Assembly: GCF_000315545.1 (NCBI RefSeq) | Contig: NZ_JH992902.1 | Location: 159,280 to 223,279 of the forward strand | Direction of reading: 5' to 3' | From: Selenomonas sp. F0473 | GTDB lineage: Bacteria; Bacillota; Negativicutes; Selenomonadales; Selenomonadaceae | Length of the DNA: 64,000 nt | In this document: piece after piece, positions 34,527-43,752 of the stretch | Layout: every line of letters starts with the position of its first letter | Numbering within the stretch: the stretch's first letter is position 1 | Program-made: the position numbers and the translations under genes | The notes under the pieces: model-generated | What the model was told of the DNA's origin: nothing | Databases searched by the model: none | The model's input: the letters and a program-made list of their open reading frames with translations, nothing else

Positions 34527-36335
34527 GTGAACGAAAACGAAGATTTCAGCGGGCGGCTGCAGTTCCTGAGTGCGGTGATCGTATGCATCATCCTTGTGCT
34601 CATCGGCCGTGCAGGATATCTCCAAGTGTATGACGGAGCGCTCTACGCGCGTCTGGCGGAGGGGAACCGCATCCGTATCATCCCTGCGGAGGCGGCGCGC
34701 GGGACGTTTTACGACCGCAACGGCGCGCTCTTGGTGACGAACCGTCCCGGTTTCACCGTTTCTCTGCTGCCGCTGACGGAGCCTATTTCACCCGAGGTGA
34801 TCGCGCGCGTTTCAACGCTGATCCATGTGCCTGTGGAGGAGATCCAAAAAAAGATTGACGCGCATGTGGGTTTTGATCCCATCCGCATCAAAAATGACGT
34901 GCTGCCGGATGTCGTCTCCGTCATTGAAGAACAGAAGGATCAGTATCCCGGCGTCGTGGTCGAGGTACTGCCGGTTCGCGACTATATCTTCGGCGAATAC
35001 GCGGCACACGTATTCGGTTATGTGAGCGAGATTAACGAGGAGGAACTTGAACGGCGCAAAGGAGAAGAGTATAAGTCCGGCGATATCATCGGTAAGTTCG
35101 GCCTTGAGCGCATTTATGATAAAGACGTACGCGGGATCAAGGGCGGCGAGCAAGTTGAGGTCGACGTATCCGGACGGCCCGTGCAGATCCTCGGCCGGCA
35201 ATCGCCCGTTCCCGGCAACGACCTGATCCTGACAATCGATCAGCATATTCAAGAGGCGGCCGAGCGCGCGGTGGACGATCAGCTCGCCGCCATCCATGCA
35301 AATGCGGCGGCCGTCGTGGTTATGAACCCGCAGACGGGCGAGATTCTCGCGATGCTCAGTCGCCCCGCCTTTAACCCGAACCTCTTCGCAGGCGGGATCT
35401 CAACGGCGAATTGGAATGTGCTGAACAACAATCCCTATCATCCGATGGATAATAAGGCGATTACAGGAGAGTACCCCCCGGGCTCTACGTTTAAAATCAT
35501 AACGGGAACGGCGGCGCTCGCGGAACATAAGGTTACGGCACAGGAACAGATCTTCGATTCCGGACGTCACTGGATCATTCCTAAGACGAACGCGGCCGGC
35601 GAGGCCCTCGGCTGGATCAATTTTGAGCAGGCGATGGCACACTCGGATAACGTTTACTTCTACGAGATGGGCAACCGTCTCGGCATCGATACCATCGAAC
35701 GCTATGCGCGCATGTTCGGTCTCGGCGCACGGACGGGCATCGATCTCCCCTATGAGGCGGAGGGCCTTGCACCGAACCGTAAGTATAAGGCGGACAATTA
35801 CGAGGACGGCGAGTGGTACCTCTCCGAGACCTTTGACGCGGCGATCGGGCAGGGGTTCAATCTCGTAACGCCCCTGCAGGCCGCGATGGTTGTGGCCGAG
35901 ATTGCGGCGGATGGGAAGCGCTATAAGCCGCATCTCGTGCAGCGTATCGTAGACGTCAACGGGAAAACCGTGCGCGAGATCCGCCCCGAACTGCTCTCCA
36001 CGCTGGATGTCGATCCGAGCGTGATCCGCCATGTGCAGGAAGGACTGCACAGCGTGACAAAGGTCGGCACGGGAACGGCGCTCTTTGCGGGATTTCCGGT
36101 TGATATTGCCGGTAAAACGGGCACGGCGGAGAACTCACAGGGCAGAGATCACAGCTGGTTTGTCGTCTATGGGCCGTATACGAATCCGAATGTCGTGGTG
36201 GCGGTGATCGTCGAGCAGGGCGGATTCGGCTCGGTCGCGGCGGGGCCGATTGCGCGCCGGATTCTCGAGGCGGCCTTCGGACTCGATAAAGCCGCGCCTC
36301 AGGATCCGCGAGGGAAGAGTGAGGGAAAGCAATGA
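34527..36335 (+). CDS. mrdA: Penicillin-binding protein 2 (elongation transpeptidase)
   Basis: The 602-residue class B PBP cross-links peptidoglycan during elongation. It has an N-terminal membrane helix (about 12-32), a dimerisation domain and a transpeptidase domain. The catalytic motifs are STFK near residue 320, SDN near 373 and KTGT near 530. GTG 34527 follows CGGAG at good spacing and is preferred to ATG 34485, which lies inside mreD. The stop overlaps the minC start. RodA, its glycosyltransferase partner, is encoded four genes on. Confidence 0.95.
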   Translation: MNENEDFSGRLQFLSAVIVCIILVLIGRAGYLQVYDGALYARLAEGNRIRIIPAEAARGTFYDRNGALLVTNRPGFTVSLLPLTEPISPEVIARVSTLIHVPVEEIQKKIDAHVGFDPIRIKNDVLPDVVSVIEEQKDQYPGVVVEVLPVRDYIFGEYAAHVFGYVSEINEEELERRKGEEYKSGDIIGKFGLERIYDKDVRGIKGGEQVEVDVSGRPVQILGRQSPVPGNDLILTIDQHIQEAAERAVDDQLAAIHANAAAVVVMNPQTGEILAMLSRPAFNPNLFAGGISTANWNVLNNNPYHPMDNKAITGEYPPGSTFKIITGTAALAEHKVTAQEQIFDSGRHWIIPKTNAAGEALGWINFEQAMAHSDNVYFYEMGNRLGIDTIERYARMFGLGARTGIDLPYEAEGLAPNRKYKADNYEDGEWYLSETFDAAIGQGFNLVTPLQAAMVVAEIAADGKRYKPHLVQRIVDVNGKTVREIRPELLSTLDVDPSVIRHVQEGLHSVTKVGTGTALFAGFPVDIAGKTGTAENSQGRDHSWFVVYGPYTNPNVVVAVIVEQGGFGSVAAGPIARRILEAAFGLDKAAPQDPRGKSEGKQ

Positions 36336-37000
36336 GTGAGGATAAAATCAAAATCAAAGGGGAAAACGACGGGCTGATGCTTGCCTTCCCGGCAGATATG
36401 TCCTTTGCGGAAATTATGGAGGAACTTGGGAAAAAACTCGAGTCCGGTTCCGGGTTCTTCCTGCGGGGCACGCTCGTCTACGTTCCGCGCGATCGTTTCC
36501 CGAAGGAGGAGCTTCACGAACTCCAGGAACTGTTTCGCACGCACGGGTTGATCTGCCGACAGGAAAGACCGCTGCCCGCCATGCCGATCGTTCCGGAGCG
36601 GCCGCCTGCGGAACGCAAGCCGCCGCGCCGGAAGGAAGCGTCTCCGGCCGGAGCGGCGGAGCAGCCGGAACTCAGGCAAATGCTCGTCATCGATAAGACG
36701 CTGCGCGGCGGACAGGAGGTTGAGACCGAGGGATCGGTCATTGTGTTCGGCAACGTCAATCCCGGCGCACAGATTACCGCCGGCGGCAGTGTGGATATCC
36801 GCGGCACGTGCCGCGGGGTCGTTCACGCGGGTGCCGCGGGGGATTCGACCGCATTTATTATCGCGGATCATTTGATGCCGACGCAGATTCGCATCGCGAA
36901 CTACGTCGCGCGTTCCCCGGATGAGCCGGAGGATTCCGGCAAGGCGGAACGCGCCTATGTGAAGGATGGTCAGATTGTTATTGAGCCAATAGAGAGGTAG
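36332..37000 (+). CDS. minC: Septum site-determining protein MinC
   Basis: The 222-residue inhibitor of FtsZ assembly has an N-terminal domain (about 1-90), a charged linker (about 85-110, rich in Arg and Pro) and the C-terminal beta-helix (about 110-215) with GQEVETEGSVIVFGNVNPGAQI. The last part binds MinD. It overlaps the mrdA stop (ATGA) and is followed by minD and minE, the full oscillator set. Confidence 0.95.
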   Translation: MSEDKIKIKGENDGLMLAFPADMSFAEIMEELGKKLESGSGFFLRGTLVYVPRDRFPKEELHELQELFRTHGLICRQERPLPAMPIVPERPPAERKPPRRKEASPAGAAEQPELRQMLVIDKTLRGGQEVETEGSVIVFGNVNPGAQITAGGSVDIRGTCRGVVHAGAAGDSTAFIIADHLMPTQIRIANYVARSPDEPEDSGKAERAYVKDGQIVIEPIER

Positions 37001-37008
37001 GACAGCAT

Positions 37009-37803
37009 ATGAGTGAGATCTATGTGGTGACATCGGGTAAAGGAGGCGTCGGCAAGACGACGACAACGGCGAATATCGGCGTCGGTTTTGCGATGCGCGG
37101 CAAGAGTGTCGTCCTCATCGACACCGATACGGGCCTGCGGAATCTTGACCTCTTGTTGGGCCTCGAGAATCGCATCATGTACGATTTGGTAGATGTGACG
37201 ACGGGACGCGTGCCGTATAAAAAGGCGCTCGTTCGTCATAAAAAATACGATTCCCTCTATCTTCTCCCGACCTCCCAGGTCAAGGACAAGAGCGCGGTGA
37301 ATCCGGAGGAGCTTGCAACGCTCTGTGAGGAGCTGCGCCGCGCCTATGATGTGATCATCATCGACTGCCCCGCAGGCATCGAGCAGGGGTTCAAGACGGC
37401 GATTGCCGCCGCCGACACCGCGATTGTGGTGACCATGCCGGAGATCTCGGCCGTACGCGATGCGGACAAGATCATCGGCGAACTCGGGCGAGCGGATAAA
37501 GAGGATATTCGCCTCGTCGTCAACCGTATCCGGCCGAAGATGGTAGAGAAGGGCGATATGCTCGATATGAGCGATATCGACGAAATCCTCTCCGTCGGCT
37601 GTATCGGCCAAATCCCGGACGACGAGAGCGTCGTCACAAGCACGAACCGGGGCGAACCTTGCGTCACCATGCCGGACTCCCCCGCTGGACAAGCCTATCT
37701 CGATGTGGTCGGCCGTCTCTGCGGCGAGGAGATACCGTTCCGCGAACTCACGAAGGAAGGCTTCTGGGAATCGCTCAAGGGCAAAATTTTTGGGAAAAAG
37801 TAA
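37009..37803 (+). CDS. minD: Septum site-determining ATPase MinD
   Basis: The 264-residue ParA/MinD-type ATPase has the deviant Walker A motif GKGGVGKTTT near residue 10 and a C-terminal amphipathic helix (about 250-264, EGFWESLKGKIFGKK) for membrane binding. It recruits MinC to the membrane away from midcell. The start follows GAGGTAGGA. Its co-location with minE points to pole-to-pole oscillation as in Gram-negative rods. Confidence 0.98.
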   Translation: MSEIYVVTSGKGGVGKTTTTANIGVGFAMRGKSVVLIDTDTGLRNLDLLLGLENRIMYDLVDVTTGRVPYKKALVRHKKYDSLYLLPTSQVKDKSAVNPEELATLCEELRRAYDVIIIDCPAGIEQGFKTAIAAADTAIVVTMPEISAVRDADKIIGELGRADKEDIRLVVNRIRPKMVEKGDMLDMSDIDEILSVGCIGQIPDDESVVTSTNRGEPCVTMPDSPAGQAYLDVVGRLCGEEIPFRELTKEGFWESLKGKIFGKK

Positions 37804-37815
37804 GGAGGGGTTGGC

Positions 37816-38091
37816 GTGATTGATGCACTGAAAAGACTTCTCGGCAAGAAGGAAAGCTCCGGCTCCGTTGCGCGCCGTCGCCTCCAACTCGTCATTATCA
37901 ACGATCGGGCGAACGTCTCGCCGGAGATCATGGATAATATGCGAGCGGAGATTATCCAGGTGATCTCGAAATATATGTATATCGACACACAGGAGATGGA
38001 ATTCGCGCTCGAGAACGAGAACGATACGATGGCGCTCGTCGTCAACATCCCCGTCGTCAGCGTACAGCACGGCGGATCCGGCGGGCGATGA
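37816..38091 (+). CDS. minE: Cell division topological specificity factor MinE
   Basis: The 91-residue protein starts with a membrane-targeting helix (MIDALKRLLGKKES) and continues with the MinD-activating and dimer region (RLQLVIINDRANVSPEIMDNM in part: LQLVIINDRANVSPE). It stimulates MinD ATPase and drives oscillation. The start is GTG 37816 after a strong AAGGAGGGG. The stop overlaps the rodA start by four bases. Confidence 0.96.
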   Translation: MIDALKRLLGKKESSGSVARRRLQLVIINDRANVSPEIMDNMRAEIIQVISKYMYIDTQEMEFALENENDTMALVVNIPVVSVQHGGSGGR

Positions 38092-39197
38092 TACTCTCGA
38101 AACGCCTGCTGCGCCGCACGGATATCACATTGATTGCGGCGGCGGCGGCCATTGTCATCATGAGTCTCGTGATCATCGGCAGCGCGACGCATGCCAATGC
38201 GCCGACGGACGACCGCTACTGGTTCGTGCAGCGGCAGGGCATTTCGATCCTTGTGGACGTCGCGATTGCGGCGTTTTTGATGAACTTCGACTATAAGATG
38301 CTGCAGCCCTACGGCAACCGTTTTTATATCTTTAACTTGGTGCTGCTCATTTTGGTCATGTTGGTCGGGCAGACGGCGCTCGGCGCACAGCGGTGGATCG
38401 CGCTCGGTCCGATCAGCATACAGCCGTCCGAGTTCTCAAAGCTCATTATGATTATTGCGCTCGCGGCGATGCTCGAAAAGCGCGGCGGCAAGATCAATAC
38501 GATCGGAGAACTCCTCCCCGTTGCTGCCTATGTCGGCGTACCGTTCCTGCTCGTCCTGAAACAGCCGGATCTCGGTACGTCGCTGGTCTTTGTCGCGATT
38601 TTCTTCGGCATGGTATTCGTCGCCGGGATCCGCCTGCGTATGCTGGCATGGATCTTCGGCATCGGTCTTGCGGCGATGCCCGTCATTTGGCATTTTCTGA
38701 AGGAGTATCAGAAGATGCGCATCATGGTTTTTATGGATCCAAACGTGGATCCGCTCGGCGCGGGCTATCACATCATCCAGTCGAAGATCGCCATCGGATC
38801 GGGGATGCTGTTCGGCAAGGGACTCTTTAGCGGGACGCAGAGTCAGCTGAACTTCCTGCCGGAGAATCATACGGACTTTATCTTCTCCGTCGTGGGAGAG
38901 GAACTCGGTTTCGTCGGCTGCACCGTACTGCTGCTCCTCTATCTCGTGATCCTTTGGCGCGGCATACGGATCGCGCAGGATGCGAGCGATATGTTCGGCC
39001 GTTTGCTGGCAGTGGGCATCACTTCGATGATCGCTTTCCACGTGCTTGTGAATGCGGGCATGACGATGGGCATTATGCCCGTCACGGGCATCCCGCTGCC
39101 GCTGATGAGCTACGGCGTCAGCTCGCTCACGACGAATATTATGGCGATCGCCATTCTGTTGAATATTCAGCTGCGGCGGCAAAAACTGCTTTTTTAG
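38088..39197 (+). CDS. rodA: Rod-shape glycosyltransferase RodA (SEDS family)
   Basis: The 369-residue SEDS protein has about ten membrane helices and polymerises glycan strands with PBP2. Family segments include LGAQRWIALGPISIQPSEFSK near residue 98, QPDLGTSLVF near 160 and the end motif TGIPLPLMSYGVSS near 340. It lacks the marks that set FtsW apart and sits in the mre-mrdA-min cluster, which supports RodA. The ATG overlaps the minE stop. Confidence 0.93.
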   Translation: MILSKRLLRRTDITLIAAAAAIVIMSLVIIGSATHANAPTDDRYWFVQRQGISILVDVAIAAFLMNFDYKMLQPYGNRFYIFNLVLLILVMLVGQTALGAQRWIALGPISIQPSEFSKLIMIIALAAMLEKRGGKINTIGELLPVAAYVGVPFLLVLKQPDLGTSLVFVAIFFGMVFVAGIRLRMLAWIFGIGLAAMPVIWHFLKEYQKMRIMVFMDPNVDPLGAGYHIIQSKIAIGSGMLFGKGLFSGTQSQLNFLPENHTDFIFSVVGEELGFVGCTVLLLLYLVILWRGIRIAQDASDMFGRLLAVGITSMIAFHVLVNAGMTMGIMPVTGIPLPLMSYGVSSLTTNIMAIAILLNIQLRRQKLLF

Positions 39198-39220
39198 AGG
39201 AACGATGCAATCTGTGGGGC

Positions 39221-39256
39221 TGCTTGCCTGCGCGCGGCAGTCTCTTTTATTTTAGG
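39221..39256 (+). terminator. Possible weak terminator after rodA
   Basis: GGCTGC (39221-39226) can pair with GCAGTC (39237-39242) through one G-U pair, followed by TCTTTTATTTT. The stem is short. It may end the mre-min-rodA transcript, otherwise the next gene is co-transcribed. Confidence 0.35.
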
Positions 39257-39279
39257 GTTTTCGGAGGGAATCGGAACCG

Positions 39280-41907
39280 ATGGTGCAGCTTGATCACAGC
39301 ATCCTGCAGTCTGTGTTAAAACCGGCACGATACACAGGCGGCGAATGGAATGCCGTCCGCAAGGACTGGGATTCCGTACGCTGCCGTTTTGCGCTGGCGC
39401 TGCCCGACGTCTACGAGGTCGGTATGAGCAATCTCGGACTCGCCATCCTCTATGAAATCCTAAACCGTAGGGACGATATTCTCGCCGAGCGCGTTTACGC
39501 GCCGTGGGTGGATATGGAGGAAAAGATGCGGGCGCGCGGTATCCCGCTCTTTTCTCTCGAATCGCGCCGGGAGATCCGAGATTTTGATTTTTTCGGATTC
39601 TCTCTCCAATACGAAATGATCTATTCCAACGTCCTTAACATGTTGGATCTTGCGGGGATTCCCGTATATGCTTCCGCCCGCGGCGAGGATATGCCGTTTG
39701 TTGTGGGCGGCGGCCCCTGTGTTTACAATGTGGAGCCGATTGCGGACTTTTTTGATTTCTTCGTGATCGGGGAGGCGGAGGAAGTCATCCTTGAGATTGC
39801 GGATGCCTTTATCGTGTGGAGTGCGGCGGGCCGACCGGACGGGCGGTGCGGGTTCCTCACGCGTCTGCTTGCTGTGGACGGAATCTATGTGCCGTCGTTT
39901 TACGATGCGGTCTATGATGCGGCGGGGAACTTTGCGGAACTTCGTCCGCTGCATCCCGCGGCGCGTCCCGTTATTTATAAGCGCGTTGTGAAGGATATGG
40001 ACGACGTGATGTCCGTGGAGCATCCGATCGTCCCCTATATGGACATCGTGCACAACCGTTTGATGCTGGATCTTTTCCGGGGCTGCTCGCGCGGCTGCCG
40101 GTTCTGCCAGGCGGGAATCGCTTATCGTCCCGCGCGTGAGCGGACGGAGGCGCGGCTGCGCCGGATGGCCCGCGGTCTCACGGAGGCAACCGGCTACGAC
40201 GAGATGAGCCTCACCTCGCTCTCTTCGGCGGACTATTCCTGCCTCGGGCGGCTTGTGGACGATCTCATGGAGGATTACCGTGACGAGAAGATTAGTTTCT
40301 CCCTGCCGTCGCTGCGGATCGACAGCTTTTCCATCGATCTCGCGCATAAGATGCAGCAGGTACGGAAGTCCGGACTCACCTTTGCGCCCGAGGCGGGGAC
40401 GCAGCGTCTGCGCGATGTGATCAACAAGGGCGTGACAGAAGAAAATCTGATGGACGCGTGCGGTGCGGCGTTCCGGCACGGATGGAAACAGGTGAAACTC
40501 TACTTCATGATGGGGCTGCCGACCGAGACGGACGAGGACATCGTCGGCATCGCGCGGCTGGCGAAGAAGGTCGTCGATCTCTATACAAAGATCCGCGGCA
40601 GACGCGGCGTCAAGGTAACGGTCTCCGTCTCTTGTTTCGTGCCGAAGCCCTATACGCCGTTCCAGTGGTTTGGGCAGCTCTCCATCGAGGAGTTCCAGCG
40701 GCGGCAGCAGCTGCTCAAGGAGCATATCACCGATCGGTCTATCTCGTTCCACTATCATGACGCGCGGCTCTCGGTGATCGAGGGGGTATTCGCGCGCGGC
40801 GATCGTCGGCTGGCTCCCGCACTCTACGAGGCGTGGAAGAACGGGGCGAAATTTGACGGCTGGTCGGATCTTTTCGACGATGCGCGGTATTTTGCCGCAT
40901 TTGAAACATGCGGCATCGATTGGGCCTATTTCAGCAGACGGACGCGTACGATCGGCGAGCCGCTGCCGTGGGCGCATACGTCGCCCGGCGTGCTCGAGCG
41001 GTTCCTTCGGCAGGAGTGGCAGAAGGCGCTTGCCGCGGCGCTGACGGTCGACTGCCGCCGCACACACTGCACGGGCTGCGGCATCTGCCCGACGCTCGGC
41101 GTCGATATCGTCGACTATGAGGCGGCGGAACGGAGGCGTATGGAGGAGAATCGGGACAGCGCATCTATCCAGAGCCCCGCTGCGGAGCAGCCGCAGAACG
41201 CCAAAAATCCCCCGCAGGAACGTACGCTGACGACCTATCGGGGGTTGATTACGAAGGGGGAGGAGCTGCGCTATGTCTCCCATCTCGACTATGCAAATCT
41301 CTTCGTACGGGCATGCAAGCGCGCGCATCTGCCCATGGCGTACTCGGAGGGATTCAATCCGCATATGAAGGTGGCGTTCGCCTCTGCGCTGTCCCTCGGC
41401 GCGGCGAGTGACGCGGAGTATGTGGACTTCGAAATGACGGAAGCGCTTCCCGCGGCGGAGGTGGTGACGAGGCTGCGACGGCATCTTCCGAAAGGCGCGG
41501 ATATAATTCGGCTGCGCATGCTCGCCGGCAAATATAAGGCGCTTATGGCGGATGTGGACGAGGCGCGCTACCGCATCACCGTTTCCTATGCGGGAGCTGC
41601 GGCGCCGGTGCGGGAGAGCGTGCGCCGCTATAACGAAGCGGAGACTGCCGTGTGGCGCCGCGTCACGCCGAAGAAGAGCCGAGAGATTGAGACAAAGGCG
41701 TTTTTGAAAGCACCCGTGACCGTCCGGCAAGAGGGTGCGCGGCTGATCTTTTGGATGAATCTTATAGTGACGCCTGCGGGCAGTGTGAAGCCCGTCGAAA
41801 TCCTCAGCCTCATGGTGCGGGATTTCGATCTGCCCGTTGACCCGAGCGAGGCCTATGTGACCCGCATCGGGCTTTTCTCAGAGGGAAAGGCGCTCATCGA
41901 CCGTTAG
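39280..41907 (+). CDS. Radical SAM protein (TIGR03960 type) fused to a DUF2344 domain
   Basis: The 875-residue protein joins two families usually encoded by adjacent genes. The N-terminal part (about 1-610) has a B12-binding-like region (about 25-170), then the radical SAM core with CSRGCRFC near residue 268. A cysteine-rich link (THCTGCGICPTLG, near 594) follows. The C-terminal part (about 645-875) is the radical SAM-linked DUF2344 domain (YVSHLDYANLFVRAC and SEGFNPHMKVAFASALSLG). The reaction is unknown; both families often lie near ribosomal or RNase genes. CGGAGGG precedes the ATG. Its stop codon overlaps that of the convergent GT51 gene. Confidence 0.88.
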   Translation: MVQLDHSILQSVLKPARYTGGEWNAVRKDWDSVRCRFALALPDVYEVGMSNLGLAILYEILNRRDDILAERVYAPWVDMEEKMRARGIPLFSLESRREIRDFDFFGFSLQYEMIYSNVLNMLDLAGIPVYASARGEDMPFVVGGGPCVYNVEPIADFFDFFVIGEAEEVILEIADAFIVWSAAGRPDGRCGFLTRLLAVDGIYVPSFYDAVYDAAGNFAELRPLHPAARPVIYKRVVKDMDDVMSVEHPIVPYMDIVHNRLMLDLFRGCSRGCRFCQAGIAYRPARERTEARLRRMARGLTEATGYDEMSLTSLSSADYSCLGRLVDDLMEDYRDEKISFSLPSLRIDSFSIDLAHKMQQVRKSGLTFAPEAGTQRLRDVINKGVTEENLMDACGAAFRHGWKQVKLYFMMGLPTETDEDIVGIARLAKKVVDLYTKIRGRRGVKVTVSVSCFVPKPYTPFQWFGQLSIEEFQRRQQLLKEHITDRSISFHYHDARLSVIEGVFARGDRRLAPALYEAWKNGAKFDGWSDLFDDARYFAAFETCGIDWAYFSRRTRTIGEPLPWAHTSPGVLERFLRQEWQKALAAALTVDCRRTHCTGCGICPTLGVDIVDYEAAERRRMEENRDSASIQSPAAEQPQNAKNPPQERTLTTYRGLITKGEELRYVSHLDYANLFVRACKRAHLPMAYSEGFNPHMKVAFASALSLGAASDAEYVDFEMTEALPAAEVVTRLRRHLPKGADIIRLRMLAGKYKALMADVDEARYRITVSYAGAAAPVRESVRRYNEAETAVWRRVTPKKSREIETKAFLKAPVTVRQEGARLIFWMNLIVTPAGSVKPVEILSLMVRDFDLPVDPSEAYVTRIGLFSEGKALIDR

Positions 41908-42815
41908 AAATTTTGTTTCGGACGCAGGATGAGCGGCTGGATCTTCGCATCCTCCGCCGTACGTCGATCGATATAGTTCTGCGCCTCCATTGCGTCAAGC
42001 ACGACCGCTTGGCGCTTTTTTGCCGCAATGAAATCGACGAAGGGGGAGAGCTCGGACGGTGCGTTCGGGATCCCCGCGAGCATCGATGCCTCCGGGAGGT
42101 CGAGCATGGCGGGCTCTTTCCCATAGTACCCCTCGGATGCCGCGCCGACGCCGTAGTATCCCGCGCCGTAGTAGACGACGTTCAAATACATTTCGAGGAT
42201 TTCGGGTTTGGTGTACGCGATCTCGATATCGAGGGCGAGCAGGATTTCCTCCGCCTTACGCGTAAAGGACCGGTCATTTTCGAGGAAAAGATTTTTGACG
42301 AGCTGCTGCGTGATCGTGCTGGCGCCTTCTTCGATGCGTCCGTGCTGGATGTTGACGAGCGTCGCGCGCGCCATCCCCGTCATATCGAAGCCGATGTGCT
42401 CGTAGAACCGCCGGTCCTCGACGGCGACGACGGCGCGCTGCAGGTCGGGCGAGATGCGGCTGATGGGAACGTAATCCGCACTGTCGATGCGGGCCTCGAC
42501 GGCACGACGCACAAAGAGGATGCGTGCGATCCGCTCCGCGGCTTCGGGCTCTCGCATATCGTGCAGCCGGTTTGCGGGCTTTTGAGGTTCCGCATCGGGA
42601 AGCAGCATACCGATGCCCTGCCACGTGTGAGGGAAGAACAGGAATGTTCCGGCGCACGTCGTCAGTCCGATGAGTACAAGGATCATGAATAAGCGCCCCA
42701 TCCGTTTCGGCGCGCCCGTTTTTCTCCTTGCCGTACGTTTTTTTGAGCGCCGCGTTCCCGTCGGCTTGCGCCGTCGCCGTTTGCCCGACGCGCCTTCGTT
42801 TTGTTCGTCTGTCAT
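41904..42815 (-). CDS. Membrane glycosyltransferase of family GT51 (monofunctional transglycosylase)
   Basis: The 303-residue protein polymerises lipid II into glycan strands without a transpeptidase domain. It has a very basic cytoplasmic N-terminus (about 10-45), one membrane helix (about 46-65) and the GT51 domain (about 110-290) with catalytic EDRRFYEHIGFD near residue 132 and GASTITQQLVKNLFL near 165. Length and domain content fit MtgA-like enzymes. ATG 42815 follows GAAGAGGGA and is preferred to the in-frame ATG at 42878 inside the preceding gene. It is the second gene of a pair with the DUF4931 gene. Confidence 0.9.
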   Translation of the reverse strand: MTDEQNEGASGKRRRRKPTGTRRSKKRTARRKTGAPKRMGRLFMILVLIGLTTCAGTFLFFPHTWQGIGMLLPDAEPQKPANRLHDMREPEAAERIARILFVRRAVEARIDSADYVPISRISPDLQRAVVAVEDRRFYEHIGFDMTGMARATLVNIQHGRIEEGASTITQQLVKNLFLENDRSFTRKAEEILLALDIEIAYTKPEILEMYLNVVYYGAGYYGVGAASEGYYGKEPAMLDLPEASMLAGIPNAPSELSPFVDFIAAKKRQAVVLDAMEAQNYIDRRTAEDAKIQPLILRPKQNF

Positions 42816-42828
42816 GGATGTCCCTCTT

Positions 42829-43596
42829 CTATTTCCCCATAAAATAAATCGATTGGATGCGCTCCCGAATCTCCTCAAGATTGGACGGCACGAGGTGAAT
42901 GTTGTAGCCGACGAACATCGGGGATGTGGCGAACCGCGGCATCACTTTGACGAACACGTCGTCGCCGTCGTTGTAGAAGAAGATGTTGTAGCTGTCGAGC
43001 CGCCGATGAAACCTATGCATCAGGAAATCCACGGCAATCTGGATGTAGTCGGCGATGGCGTCGGTCTCTGCCGCATCCCGCGGCACGATGTTCAGCTCCC
43101 AAAAGCCGATGCGCGGCCGCGTCGAGAGATTCAGCGTAACCCCGTCCTTTTCCGCGACCGTGAGCCCGTCGAATTCGCTGCGTTGGAAGAGAAGCTCCGG
43201 GCGCAGATGGGGGAACCCGACGAGCTGCATATGCGGATGGCGGATGGTGCCGCCGGAATAGTGTCCGTAGTTCTTGAAAAAAAGAACGGTATTGTATTTC
43301 CCGCTTGTGCGCATCTGCGCCCAATGACGCATGCCGAAGGCAATGAGCCGATGCATATGCGCGGGGGGATAGTCCGGCATGTCCGCCCAGCAGTCCTTGC
43401 CCTCGATGAGGACAAATTGATCCGCTTCGTCGAGGACATTGTATTTATTTTTCAGCAGGATGATGTCGCCGTCCGTCGCGATGATATCCGTGAGTTTATC
43501 CGGCTCGCAAAAGGGACAGGCGGCTTCGCTGTGAACGATATTCTCCGGCTTTTGCCGGCCGATGTTCGTGTTAAAGCGGGCGAGATTGATGTCCAT
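42829..43596 (-). CDS. DUF4931 protein, HIT/GalT-like nucleotide transferase fold
   Basis: The 255-residue protein resembles galactose-1-phosphate uridylyltransferase-like HIT proteins. It has a zinc-type CPFC near residue 27 and the HIT-like HPHMQLVGFP near 119. Members of DUF4931 have no fixed role; a nucleotidyl transferase or hydrolase acting on a sugar or nucleotide phosphate is plausible. It has no signal peptide. It lies 13 bases ahead of the GT51 gene on the same strand, which hints at co-expression but does not prove a cell-wall function. Confidence 0.75.
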   Translation of the reverse strand: MDINLARFNTNIGRQKPENIVHSEAACPFCEPDKLTDIIATDGDIILLKNKYNVLDEADQFVLIEGKDCWADMPDYPPAHMHRLIAFGMRHWAQMRTSGKYNTVLFFKNYGHYSGGTIRHPHMQLVGFPHLRPELLFQRSEFDGLTVAEKDGVTLNLSTRPRIGFWELNIVPRDAAETDAIADYIQIAVDFLMHRFHRRLDSYNIFFYNDGDDVFVKVMPRFATSPMFVGYNIHLVPSNLEEIRERIQSIYFMGK

Positions 43597-43642
43597 AAAA
43601 CTGCTCCAAAATGTACGGGGGATTGTTCGACTGTTCTATTAT

Positions 43643-43655
43643 AACGCAAAGCGTT
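43643..43655. promoter_or_regulatory. Inverted repeat in the divergent DUF4931/trmD promoter region
   Basis: AACGC-AAA-GCGTT (43643-43655) is a perfect inverted repeat next to a minus-strand TATAAT (43637-43642) that would serve the DUF4931 gene. The place suits an operator. No known regulator site is matched. Confidence 0.35.
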
Positions 43656-43707
43656 CATTTTCTGTAGAGATTTAGGAAAATTTCTATGGGGCAGCGCGTC
43701 TGCGGTG

Positions 43708-43716
43708 TGTTATACT
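43708..43716 (+). promoter_or_regulatory. Extended -10 promoter of trmD
   Basis: TGT-TATACT (43708-43716) lies 37 bases before the trmD start codon. A -35 is not evident at normal spacing. Confidence 0.45.
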
Positions 43717-43752
43717 ATACAAAATCACTAATTAGGAGTAAGAGGAATTTAT

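Noticed and set aside
39460-41730. 756-codon open frame on the minus strand over the radical SAM fusion gene
   Set aside because: Arg/His-rich low-meaning translation, typical of antisense shadows; the plus-strand protein carries clear motifs across the same span.
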